Shown: piece by piece, positions 1 through 9,715 of the stretch
How positions within the stretch are numbered: the stretch's first letter is position 1
Layout: every line of letters starts with the position of its first letter
Assembly (NCBI GenBank): GCA_030704615.1
Contig: CM060733.1
Coordinates: 17,298,001-17,362,000 of the forward strand
From: Takakia lepidozioides
Lineage: Eukaryota; Streptophyta; Takakiopsida; Takakiales; Takakiaceae
Direction: 5' to 3'
DNA length: 64,000 nt
Notes under the pieces: model-generated
The model's input: only the letters and a program-made list of their open reading frames with translations
The model's database searches: none
What the model was told of the DNA's origin: nothing
Made by a program: the position numbers and the translations under genes

Positions 1-607
1 GTCACGCACGTTTCTCGGCAAGGTTGTGAACATCTTGCTCCAACAAGAAATCATCGCGGGTCCATGCATCGCCCAAGCCGGTGTTGTTCATCACGTGCTC
101 TTTATGCTCCATCATGATTTGGGCGACCGACAGGCCTCGGCACAAACACTCGACGACCTAGGCTTTCAATTCCTCTCTAATGTGTGGTGCATAGGCGTGG
201 CGGGTGTTCCTAAACTCTGCGGACTTCCTATGCGAGGGTTTCCCTTGCGCATCTGTATGCTCTATGTTGTTGTAGTACGTGAGGACACAAATGTCAGGGG
301 CGAGATAGAATTGTTGGACCTTGAAACAACATTGGCAACCATGCTTGTAAGACTCTCCATACTCCGACTTCTTTCTCCTTGGGTCTTTATGAGGGCAAGA
401 TGTTCCAGCACCCACAAGATGTCCTCCACGCTTCTGTTTTGGATCCTCCACTATTGCCTTGTTGGTGCGCTTGTCATCAGGACCGTAGCAGCATTGATAC
501 CTGGACAGAAAATTCAAAAATCGATATCCAACGACTTGAGGAAGCATAAAATCAAAGAACTCGTGAAACAAAAAATTGAAGGGTCCTGGTTTGCTGTTTG
601 CAAACAT
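1..607 (-). pseudogene. MULE-like transposase, N-terminal part, cut by window edge
   Basis: Read on the minus strand, this segment gives a Cys/His-containing N-terminal region (HGCQCCFKVQQFYL, then two His about 20 residues on, HTDAQGKPSH), an in-frame TAG after EELKA near position 162, and then in the same frame VVECLCRGLSVAQIMMEHKE and FLLEQDVHNLAEKRA down to the window edge. The Cys/His spacing resembles the FLYWCH/WRKY-GCM1-like DNA-binding region at the front of MuDR-type transposases, and the following helix resembles the linker before their DDE domain. That assignment is by pattern only. The gene would continue leftward beyond base 1. The in-frame stop makes it a probable pseudogene. 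It may belong to the same family as the SWIM-domain copies at 27-30 kb and 45-49 kb, but it does not overlap them enough to prove this. Confidence 0.45.
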
Positions 608-820
608 TGTTGAAGAGGCCGTATAAGCGGGCTTTCCGTGATCAATATATCATCGGGTTTTGCTTCCACATCCATGCCCTATATAATACAAAGGACACGC
701 TTCTGAACATGCAAGAAACGCGCCGTAGTACCCAGGACACGATCGACAACGTGCCAGGAGAACAGTGCGCACGTACGCGGCTGCTGGCAAGTGGCAGGCG
801 GCAGGGATAAAGGTTTGAAT
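608..820. other. Non-genic spacer
   Basis: No supported gene or repeat was seen between the MULE-like fragment and the first long direct repeat. The open frames here are short. Confidence 0.5.
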
Positions 821-1166
821 TGTAGCCCTAAAAATGGAGGGCTCGGATGGGTTATGGGAATGGACGGTGGAGATCCTGCGTCGTCAGCGGTCTGGATGGC
901 AAGGGACTGGCCAGCACCGGACTGGCGGGCAGACTGGCGGACTGGCAGATTGCTGGGCAGCGAACTGGCAGACTGGAGGGCAGCGGACTCATGGGCGGGG
1001 GACTGGCCGCGTGGCGGACGGGGGCGCGGTTGCTGCAGCCGCGCCCGCGGCTGGGCGACTGTGCGCAGCGGCGGGCGCGGCAGAGGGAGCCAGGCGTCCG
1101 TACGCGGGGCCCACCGGCCACATCGCACGTGCCCATTGAAGACCCTATTATCTTAAAATGAGAGGC
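821..1166 (+). repeat. Long direct repeat R, copy 1 (346 bp)
   Basis: This block recurs at 9032-9446 in the same orientation. Both copies begin TG(T/C)AGCCCTAAAAATGG and end CTATTATCTTAAAATGAGAGGC. The interior carries runs of GCAGACTGG/GCGGACTGG units followed by a very GC-rich stretch near 1010-1115. The copies differ in length mainly by the number of the short units. R opens with a small inverted repeat (AGCCCT...AGGGCT). Several overlapping open frames here on both strands are a by-product of the GC-rich tandem units and are not called as genes. It could be a terminal repeat of a large element or a dispersed repeat present twice. Confidence 0.8.
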
Positions 1167-1420
1167 AAATCTAACTTACTTTGGATGTAAATCAATAGCA
1201 TTCTCTAGGGCTACGGCCCCGTTGTAGAAAAAGACAAAGGTGTTGGTGAGGGGCGCCGCAAAACTGGATCGCCCCTTGTGAAGGGACGTCTTTTTGCGCC
1301 CCTTCGCAACCGTGGGGGCGCCCTTTAAGAAATATTCTATTTCGACCAATAGCGCCTCGTTAATCTTGGGGGCAATTAGGGGGGCGTTTGTAGCTGCCTA
1401 TGGAGCCCGGCTCTTGTGGT
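1167..1420 (+). mobile_element. MITE-like element E, copy 1
   Basis: The segment starting AAATCTAACTTACTTTGG and running through ATCGCCCCTTGTGAAGGGACG to GTTAATCTTGGGGGC is the reverse complement of 9447-9715. It contains a foldback core (GCCCCTTGTGAAGGG). It has no coding capacity. It directly abuts the end of repeat R copy 1. The right limit is approximate, because similarity (GGGGGGCGTTT...ATGGAGCCCGGCTCT) extends to about 1415 and recurs loosely at 9885-9920. Confidence 0.65.
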
Positions 1421-1910
1421 CGTGGGTGTGCATCACATATGTAGTGGGATGGATTCCGCCTAGCCTAAGATCCACTTCTGTTAGTTGCATGGACGAAAAG
1501 TGAGGTGGTTGTTGGAGAAGTTACTAACAGCCTAATTTGGGGTCTCTTACCTTGTCTCTAGATTAGACATAGACAAGACTGGAAGCTAATGTGTGAATGA
1601 GAGCGTTGGACCTATGTGACAAAGCCACCTAGCTCATATGATTAGCTTGTGTTTACCTATTTAATCTAAAGTCTTATGGGCATTTGCGTTGGAGCAGGAT
1701 ATTTTTGGTGCTAAATGAGTACTTGGATATGAAATTGATAATGTTGTGTTCAAAGATTTGATTGGATTATGGTTTGGCATGCTCTGCAATAGATTCTTCC
1801 TCTCAAGCCAAGCTTGCTTTACAAAGCTACAGTTCCCTAACGTGCCCACGGCTTTTAGAGGAAGGGAGCATATTCATTGGGCTGAAAAGTATGCATCACA
1901 AAGTCCCTGA
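1421..1910. other. Non-genic stretch
   Basis: No gene, structural RNA or clear repeat could be supported here. Composition is ordinary and AT-leaning. Confidence 0.5.
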
Positions 1911-2144
1911 TTTTTTTTGGGTTCAAAAAGGGAACTTGGGAGCGACAACCCACAATTCAGGCCCTTGAGGAGGGGGAAAAATTAACCCCATTTCAGATAA
2001 GCCATGGAGGCACATAGGACGATAACATCCAGACAGAAACGCCACGAACAATCCCCACAAGGGGCAGGGCAGTGGGTTTGAACCCCGAACCACCAAGGCG
2101 ACACATTGTGCACTTACCAGCTGAGCTACTAGCCGATGTGCCCC
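1911..2144 (-). mobile_element. tRNA-derived SINE
   Basis: On the minus strand the element begins GGGGCACATCGGC. It contains an A-box (TAGCTCAGCTGG) and a B-box (GGTTCAAACCC), with pairing of GGGGCA and TGCCCC around a tRNA-like head of 84 nt at 2061-2144. This is followed by an unrelated body of about 140 nt and an A8 tail at 1911-1918. The sequence TCAGGG lies just outside the tail and TTTTCAGGGG spans the 5' end, a possible short target duplication. Known SINEs have this order: tRNA head, body, A-tail, with an internal RNA polymerase III promoter. Loss of a proper anticodon arm argues against a functional tRNA. Confidence 0.7.
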
Positions 2145-3040
2145 TGAAAATACAAAGGGAAAAAAACCCGTAGGTTTTTACTTTTTACTTTTTTTCCCAT
2201 GACTTGCACTAAAGTGACCTTGTTTTTCCTTAAAAAACCAAAAGAACAGTTTAACCCTTAACTTCCTATGGAACCGTTTCGTGTTTCATAGAACATGATA
2301 TATTAATGTAACTTTTGCAGATCTTAATATTTTTAGGTCGTTTCTTCAGCAATAAATGACCTGACGACATGACGTCTCCAATTGGTAGCATGCCATTTGG
2401 AGAAAGTTTGCCACGTTTAGAAATTTTCAAAAACCGCAGGGTCAAATGTGCTCTTGCATGGAGGGGGGGCACGCAGACAAGAGCACAGAGCACACAGAGG
2501 GGGGGCACGCAAAGTTGACTGCTACGTGGCCATCTCTGATTGGACAACACTTCAGGCCACTGGGGGGTCAATTTTTACAATCTCTACCATTGGATGTGGG
2601 CATAATTTGGACCAGGGTGTAGGTGTGAAGAGAGTCACTCCCTCACCAGAGGGATTTGGAATTAAAGCAATATTTCATAGCATCTTGTGGAGGCCAAATC
2701 CCAAATTCTAAATCTTTGTAATGAAGGTAGTTTGAAAACCCCCCCAGAAACACATACAAAGCACCCCCATGCTAAACCTGACATTTGCCCCTCATTTTTT
2801 GCATGGACATGTCATTCCTACCACATTAGGAATGTGTGGAATAAACACTCCACAAAAATCTTAAAACCTCTCAAATTAGTTGGTCGAGGCTCAAAAACCA
2901 TGTTTTCAAAAACCGAAACAAAAATTTCATCCTCTCTAAAACCATATAATCTCCCACATTTCACGGTGAAACAAGTTCAGTTTTGGTGAGTGCATACAAG
3001 TGCCAGGTGCGCACCATTGTTGGGCAGTTCTTTACAAAAA
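2145..3040. other. Non-genic stretch
   Basis: No coding region is supported. The only structure seen is a short local duplication near 2460-2515 (GAGGGGGGGCACGC twice, separated by GACAAGAGCACAGAGCACAC-type sequence). Confidence 0.5.
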
Positions 3041-3049
3041 TTGAGAACC

Positions 3050-3535
3050 TACGGTTCCGGTTATATACTTAATTTGTTTTTTTAATAGCATGCGGTTCGG
3101 GTTATTTGAAATTTTACAAATTCTAATTACTTGTCGGTTATCAATAACATAATTTTCTCACCCTTTGCCGGTTATCAATAAATCTGGTTATTTCTTGAAT
3201 GATAACTGGCGGTTATATATACCGGTTCTCGATTGCTGATAACTAGGATAAAGACCATTGATCGCATTTAATTTAATAAATATTATATATATGGTGATAA
3301 TTTAAGTGAAAACGCCTGCTATAGGCCCACGCTCTATGTGGCCCGCATTTTAAGGCCTACACCTGCCCCCCTCCTCGCTTGATACCCCACGCCCTCAAAT
3401 AAATATAAATAATATATGTACATACATATAACCATATAACCGGCATTTTTATTTCCCTTAACCCCCTTATAAGGTTCTCTGTCCGGTTATTTATTATCTT
3501 ATAGACTACGGTTATCAATGTAACCCGGTTATCGG
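3050..3535. repeat. AT-rich block with recurrent CGGTTAT motif
   Basis: The heptamer CGGTTAT or close forms (GGGTTAT, TGGTTAT) occurs about ten times on the plus strand, for example near 3056, 3138, 3168, 3208, 3482, 3508 and 3524, with one minus-strand copy near 3436 (ATAACCGG). Several copies continue as CGGTTATCAATAA. The surrounding DNA is AT-rich with TATATA runs. No long unit repeats cleanly, so this looks like a motif-rich noncoding block rather than a satellite. Confidence 0.5.
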
Positions 3536-4033
3536 ACCCTCTTTGACCTCCTCAGCATGGTCCACGACAGTCCGCTTCTTGGCTTTGCCTCTCCCCTGGG
3601 AAGCAGGGACAGCTGTAGGCGGGCTGGATAGAGCAGACAAACGCAGCGCTGCCGCCCTACTTCGCAACAGAGGTTGGTCAGCAGGTTTGTTTACACTTGC
3701 TGGACCTGTCTTTGCAGCTTCGTGGGTCGCATGCATAGAACTGACCCGCGCATTGGGTGGCGTGCTCCCCCCCACACCTTTCTTGTTGTCGATCCCACGT
3801 TTGCAGCATGGGCGGAAGATGTCATGTCCTAAGAAGTAGACAGTCTGCCGACGGAGGGACGAACATCCTGTGAGGATACCGAGCAAAATGACGAATTAGC
3901 CCAATTCCACGGGGAGCTAGATAAGAATGCTTTACCGGTGACCTAATGACGTCGTCAGTGAATGTGCCCGGGGGAAAAGTGGACTCGCTCAAAACACTCA
4001 TACTGGTAGATCCAAAAACATGTTGTTGGGAAC

Positions 4034-5646
4034 TTAACAGAAATTTGTCCACAGGGTCCCGATGAGGCCAGTGCATCCGAGTCTATTGCACAATCCAGGG
4101 AACAGACTGGCTGTTAGTCTCCTAGACAGTCTGCTCGGCCATCTGCTGAGTGGTTTCGCCAGTGTGCTGCACAGTCTGCTGAGGGGCAATCTGCTGGCTG
4201 GATTCCTCGGTCTGCTGGACAGTCTACTGAGGGGCAGTCTGCTGGCCATGTTTGCTGGTCTGCTGCACAGTCGGCTGAGGGGCAGTCTGTTGGTCGGTCT
4301 GTTCTCCGGTCTGCTGCAAAGTCTGCAAAGTTCGCTGCCCGCTCAGTACTGTTTGCACATACTGAGTATGTGTGTGCGGGGCAGTCTGCTGGGAGTGGTC
4401 CGGCCTATTACCCGGGACGGTCTGGTGCACATGCTCGGTCTCCAGCACTTGGGCAGTCTGCCCACATGTGTCGTGGGGAATATGTTGTTGGACATTCTCG
4501 TGGCCAGTCTGCTGGACAGTCTCCCGAACTCCTTGTAAAGCCAGGACAAGGTCCCTTGCACCTCTGGCAAAAGAGTCGAAAGCAGCCTGCACTTGCTTGT
4601 CTCCCAGATCAACTCGCCCTGCAACACATGTTTCTGCAAATGTGAACTTCTAAAAAAGTTGGCAAAAGAAATGGAGCTGAAACACGAAAGTTGCCCAGAA
4701 CATTTTACCTTCCAAGAGATTTCCGACGAGGCCAATGTCCTTGATTTGCCGGCACAGGCATGCTCCATCGAGATGAGATATGGCGCCGATGCGGTCTTCA
4801 GTTGGGGTCCCACACCACAGGACTTTGAAGACATTGGGATTCTGCAAAACAATGTCGAATACTGCTCGCTCCATCACCAATGCAAACCACTGCAATGCGT
4901 CATCCACCACAAACTTCTGTGAATGGTCTGTTCTATGGAGTAAGTCCATCCTCAAAAGATCCTTCATCAACTTGCTGTACGAGCGGAAATTGCCAAATTG
5001 CATCCATCTGTGTTGTAGGAAGGAAGCTGCCATGCGCTCAAAGTCCTCCTCAGTCAATCCGAACAAGTGCTTTCTTTGCACCCCAAAGGTTGGATGTGCC
5101 ATAGGCATATGTCTGAGGTCTTCAGGCCGTGGGTCGTCCATGAGAATCAGCTGCACAAGTATTCGCGCGGCGCATTTTGGACGGTTGTGGCTTCAATGGC
5201 AACGGCAAAGGCGGCTTCCAGAACATGGTTGGCTTCCTCAATAGAAAACTCCATGGAATAATGAAATGGTACAAATGACCACCGGCGGTCCGCAACAATC
5301 CGGTGGAGCTCATTATGCCAATCCAAATGGGGATTAATTTCTCCCACCCTAAGCCGGGGAAGTGTGAGGTCTTCAGCTCCGGGTCGAATTACCGGTGATG
5401 GCGATCGCCAAACTGCAAAAAGCGTCGTGCTATGTGGGAGAAAGGCAGTCTGTTGGTCAGTCTGCTGGTCCGCAGTCTGTTGGATGACAGGTATTCCCAT
5501 TGGCATGGGCTGCATGATGGCCTCCTGGAGAGGAGTCTGCAGGATGACAGACTGCTCGTTGGGAGTCTGCTCCGTTGGAGTCTGCTGGATGACAGGCTGC
5601 TGAATGGGAGTCTGATGGATGGCAGACTCGGCTGTCCCAGACGCAT
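4034..5646 (-). pseudogene. Degenerate repeat-rich gene, C-terminal part (Gln-Gln-Thr repeats)
   Basis: Minus-strand coding pieces at 5147-5515, 4650-5156 and 4224-4592 read as one protein after frame changes. The first carries VIQQTADQQTDQQTA, then a non-repetitive stretch with LRVGEINPHLDWHNELHRIV and EEANHVLEAAFAVAIEA. The frame shifts near 5165 into VQLILMDDPRPEDLRHMP and FGLTEEDFERMAASFLQHR. The last piece is full of QQT units (TVQQTGHENVQQ, EQTDQQTAPQPTVQQT). The QQT repeats come from the DNA motif GCAGACTG(CTG), which elsewhere in this domain lies in noncoding sequence or other frames. No family is recognised. It is probably a transposable-element protein, because it sits inside the direct-repeat-bounded domain and its frames are broken. 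Confidence 0.4.
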
Positions 5647-6487
5647 TCCCCCCCCCCCCCCGTCGCGTCTTGAATATGTAATGCCGCTATAGCAACAGAT
5701 GACCCAGGATACTTAAATAATATGTACCCCCACACGCGGTCCACTTCCGCACGCACCGCAGTCGCTTGTAAAGGAGTATCATTGCTAGGTATCCGCCAAG
5801 CCTGAATGGCCCTACGAATAGAAACACGTTCATCCTAGTACACGGCAGAAAACTTGGACATCAGGAACATGGACATGGACTCTATATTCACCTCATGCAG
5901 CGGACTGGAGTCACAGACCAGCAGACTGACAGACGTAACGTGCATACGTAGGGTGGAGGCAACTAGTAGACTGTACCAGTGGACTGGACCAGCGGATTGA
6001 CAAACGGACTCGGTAAGTAATGCAGCGATATAAAACAGACTAACTGACGAGCGGAGTGAGCCAGCGGACTGAGGAGAGAACGCAGCGGACTGACCAGACT
6101 GAATAGGCAACGTGATCCCCATGATGGACTCAAACAGCACAGAGAACAGACTGGGCGGTCAGACTGACCATTACCTCCTCTACTTCTTCATCGTCATCTT
6201 CATCTTCAAAGCTGTTCAACCAATTCTGTTCCGCCGTCGGATGAATGTGCGTAGCAGACTTGACTGGGCAACTCTGTAGAAATAACAAAAGAAGTCTGGA
6301 TCCCCAATTGATGGGCACTCTGGTGGGAAAAGTCCAAAGTCAACGAGGCGCAATGTGCCAGGGCAGACTGGCCCTTTAGTGCTCTGTTGAGTTTTTGATT
6401 TTGACCCTAAACCTCTGGCATGGGTCGCGATATTTGTGTGAGTCTGTTGCCCAGTCTGGTTAGGCAAGTCAATGTCCACTGGACTTG
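5647..6487 (-). other. CAGACTG-rich linker between coding pieces
   Basis: The stretch contains a C12 run near 5648, and many CAGACTG/CGGACTG motifs between 5915 and 6160 plus further ones to 6450. Short minus-strand frames exist, including one with a Glu/Asp-rich run (EDEDDDEEVEEV near 6190) and one with DLPNQTGQQTHTN near 6460. None is long or continuous enough to place confidently in the flanking gene. Confidence 0.35.
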
Positions 6488-7130
6488 TCACCCCTTCCAG
6501 GCCTTCGAAGTCATCATTCCGGATAATGGTTTGCCCGCCCTGAGCAAATTCACTTTCAGTATTAGTACTGATGGTGTGGGTCTGCCGCCCAGGACGGGGT
6601 TCAGTCTACTGCGTGGATTTTGCCCTTGCCTCGCAGACCTTGCAACCTTTTCCTTTTTTTGCCTCTCCTTTTTTTGGGCCCCATCACTCAGTTTACGTTT
6701 TCTGGCAGCGTTCGGCATTCCCTGCACTTGCAAATCCTCCATTGACGGGCCACCAGAATGGATGCCATACCGTGCGCGCACTTCGTCTAATTCCAAAGTG
6801 CGGGGGTCAAGCACTGATCCACGCATGTGCATTGTGGCCTCTTTGACAATCGACATTTCTTTCAGTATCGGCCAAGGCTTGAAATCCCGTGGAATCGTTG
6901 CAACAGTCTCCTTGCAACCCATGTCAACACAATGCCGATTTAGTTGGATTTTTGTCCTTGATAACCTCTTCACAGAAGGGACAGAAGAGCTTGTCCTTCT
7001 GCCAATTTGAGTTTTTGGGCTTCCGGGCACGGAGGTCTACAAATGCTTCCACTATTTTATGATCAAACTCCTCTGGTGAGTACCAGTACCTTCGCTCCTT
7101 CTTCAGTCTGGTTTGGTGCACAAAATCCAC
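6488..7130 (-). pseudogene. Degenerate repeat-rich gene, N-terminal part with possible zinc-binding motif
   Basis: The minus-strand frame 7130-6924 gives YSPEEFDHKIVEAFVDLRAR and then LFCPFCEEVIKDK. An overlapping frame to 6488 continues with HCVDMGCKETVATIPRDFKP, EATMHMRGSVLDPRTLELDE and a Lys/Arg-rich tail (RKRKLSDGAQKKERQKKEK). Joining the two puts Cys-x2-Cys and later His/Cys residues together, as in a small zinc-binding domain, but the family is not recognised. The frame break near 6925-6960 suggests a decayed gene. It probably precedes the QQT-rich segments at 4.0-5.6 kb on the same strand. Confidence 0.35.
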
Positions 7131-9031
7131 CTAGTCCGCTCCACCCTTTTCACAAGCATCCTCCATTGCTGTAGAATGAAACGAGGGTGCAAGGACAATG
7201 AGCGACAGACAGAAGTCCTATGAAAAGACTCACCCTAAGCAAGAAGAGGACACAAAATGGAATGGAAACACCGTAGCAAGTGAGAACCTCACCGAGCCGA
7301 TGAACTTCGAGTTGTTACGAAGGCGAGCGTGTTTGCGACGCTTCGTGGCTCACCCCGACTCTCCACACCTGGGGAAGAACGGCTGTCTTTCGTTCCGGTG
7401 ATGGAAACGCAAAGAGGAAAACAAAACAGTGTGAAAAAACAGGCACGAAGAGAATGGAGTCGACACAGGGAACATGAGAAGAAAGTAGAAGTAGAAGGGG
7501 GAAAGCGAGCTTGGCACTGCCAACGTGGCGCGATTTCACAGGTGCCAACTATCCGCCGTCATCGCATTGAATACATCCACCGAACGAACGCATCATACTA
7601 AATTCATCCACGGTCCTCGCACGTGCAGCAGATTCATTTCCCATCGGGCCGAGAGTCCACCGGACCGCCAGTCCAGCGGACTGTTCGCTTTGCTGAGGCG
7701 AAGCGGCTTCATATTGGAGGCACTTCCCTGCCAGCGGACACACTACAAAGAGACTGGCAGCAGAACAGACTGACAAAGTACTAGGCGAACAGACTGATAT
7801 CCATCGGGGGACGATTGTCGAGCACACCTCCAGTTCAGCAGACTGGTTTGCAAAGAAGCGGGCGGAATGAAGACAAAAGAGAGTAAGGGGAGAACAGGAA
7901 AGTCGAACACACCCATTGCGAACAGACTCGCGGCACAACAGACTGATGCATGCACAGTCCAGCAGACTGATATCCATAGAGAAGAACTGTCCAACAGACG
8001 GACGTTTCGCCAGACTGGCGGGAGAACAAGCCAAAAGACTGACCGGAGGGAAAATAAGAAGTCGAACAGACTTAGTGCAACAAACTTCTGACACAACAGA
8101 CTGACAAATTCACAAGTGCGACAGATTGATATCCCAACAGACAGACTGATATCCCAAACCGCCTCCAAACTGACTGTTATGCACGCGATAAGGGGAATAT
8201 CCGGAGCACTGACGAGCCAGTGGACCCACTGTGAACAGACTCGCACCACATCGGACCTCAAACATCCACGCGCATTTGCAGATGCAATTGTCTCAGCCTG
8301 GTCCGTCTCCTGGCAAATGCGACAATGTACCGATTCTGCACCTACTCCCGTCGTGGCTCAGACATCTGCATTCAGCAAGTGCGTGTGGATGTGGACCTTA
8401 GGACTGGATGGTGTTCCGTGACGACTCGAATTGTTTTTTTGTGCTGCCATCCCTTATATAATACCATGTGGATCCATCACAAAGCTGGGTTTCTTCAGAT
8501 TCTCCACCCTTTTCCACAACTTATGCACGACGGATGCAAGCCGCTATACTTGGTCACATAAACAGTCCCATCGTCCGATACGAAATCTGCAATACACGCC
8601 CTCATGTGCATACGCTTCCGCCATTTTCGCGCCCATGTTACCCATGGGTTCCTTTAATGAACTAAACTTGTGAAGGCTCTCATGAGGGATGCAGTACGAA
8701 GGGGCTAAACGTATCATGACGGATCACAAGCAGAGGACGTTATCGAGGACAGATGTCCGCATTTTCCATATTTATGACATAGAACCAAACCATAAAACGA
8801 AGGTTCCCGAAAGCACAACAAGAAGGCAAAAATAGTGGAAGCATATGCACGATGGTGGGTGTAGTGCCGAGACAGTCCTCTCATGTTCAAGCACACGCTT
8901 CATCATCATCATGAACATTGCACGCAAAAGAGGAACAGTCGCATGCATGGGAACGCCTACCGCAACATCGGACAACAAACAGCCGTCAAAAGAGAGCGGC
9001 CGGGATTTGGTGGCAAGATCATTGCCATTTT
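7131..9031. repeat. Noncoding stretch rich in CAGACTG motifs
   Basis: From about 7665 to 8250 the motif CAGACTG or CAGACTGATATCC recurs every 20-60 bases (for example near 7768, 7790, 7839, 7937, 7965, 8011, 8097 and 8140). Between 7131 and 7660 and between 8260 and 9031 no gene is supported. Open frames across the motif-rich part are artefacts of the repeat. This is the right-hand interior of the domain bounded by repeat R. Confidence 0.5.
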
Positions 9032-9446
9032 TGCAGCCCTAAAAATGGAGGGCTCCGATGGGTTATGGGAATGGACGGTGGAGATCCTGCGCCGTCAACG
9101 GACTGGATGGCAGCGGACTGGCGGGCAGACTGGCGAACTGGCAGACTGCTGGGCAGCGGACTCATGGGCGGGGGACTGGCCAACTGGCAGACTGCTGGGC
9201 AGCGGACTGGCTAGCAGCGGACTGGCAGACTGGAGGGCAGCGGACTCATGGGCGGGGGACTGACCGCGCGGCGGACGGGGGCGCGGGCGCGGTTGCTGCA
9301 GTCGCGCCTACGGCTGGGCGACCGTGCGCAGCGGCGGGCGAGGCGGGCGGGCGGGCGGGGCGGGCGGAGCCGGGCGTCCGTGCGCGGGGCCCACCGGCCA
9401 CATCGCACATGCCCATTGAAGACCCTATTATCTTAAAATGAGAGGC
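9032..9446 (+). repeat. Long direct repeat R, copy 2 (415 bp)
   Basis: This is the second copy of the block at 821-1166, in the same orientation and with the same ends. It is about 70 bp longer because of extra GGACTGGC/CAGACTG units (9105-9250) and extra GGCGGGCG units near 9330-9365. Identity of the left 80 bases and right 60 bases to copy 1 is high by eye. Confidence 0.8.
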
Positions 9447-9715
9447 GTTAGATTTTAGGGGAGGGAATGATTTTTTACACCCCTAATCGCCCCCAAGATT
9501 AACGAGGCGTGTATTGGTCAAAAAAGAATATTCCCTTAGGGCCGCCCCACAGAATCGCCCCTTGTGAAGGGGCGCAAAAAAGACGTCCCTTCACAAGGGG
9601 CGATCCAGTTTCGCGGCGCCCCTAACCGACACATTTGTCTTTTCCTACAACGGGGCCGCAGCCTTAGAGAATGCTATTGATTTCCATCCAAAGTAAGTTA
9701 GATTTTAGGAGAATG
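9447..9715 (-). mobile_element. MITE-like element E, copy 2 (inverted)
   Basis: This segment is the reverse complement of 1167-1420. It directly abuts R copy 2 at GAGAGGC, so the same element lies at the same R boundary in both places but in opposite orientation. It has a strong hairpin at about 9553-9604 (ATCGCCCCTTGTGAAGGGGC, loop with AAAAAAG, and its complement). GTTAGATTTTAGG occurs at both its left end (9447) and right end (about 9707). Confidence 0.65.

Noticed and set aside
834-1161. Several overlapping open frames on both strands in the GC-rich repeat
   Set aside because: They appear in all frames because the tandem GGACTGGC units contain no stop codons. The same happens in the second repeat copy at 9.1-9.4 kb.
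2061-2144. Possible tRNA gene on the minus strand
   Set aside because: The A and B boxes and acceptor pairing are present, but the anticodon arm is not convincing and a SINE body with A-tail follows directly. It is called as a SINE head.
4062-4538. Leu/Ser-rich plus-strand open frame
   Set aside because: It is the reverse reading of the CAGCAGACTG repeat. The minus strand gives more protein-like flanking sequence.
7549-8261. Cys/Ser/Leu-rich minus-strand open frames of up to 181 residues
   Set aside because: Their composition follows the CAGACTG motif in whichever frame it falls, and no domain is recognisable.
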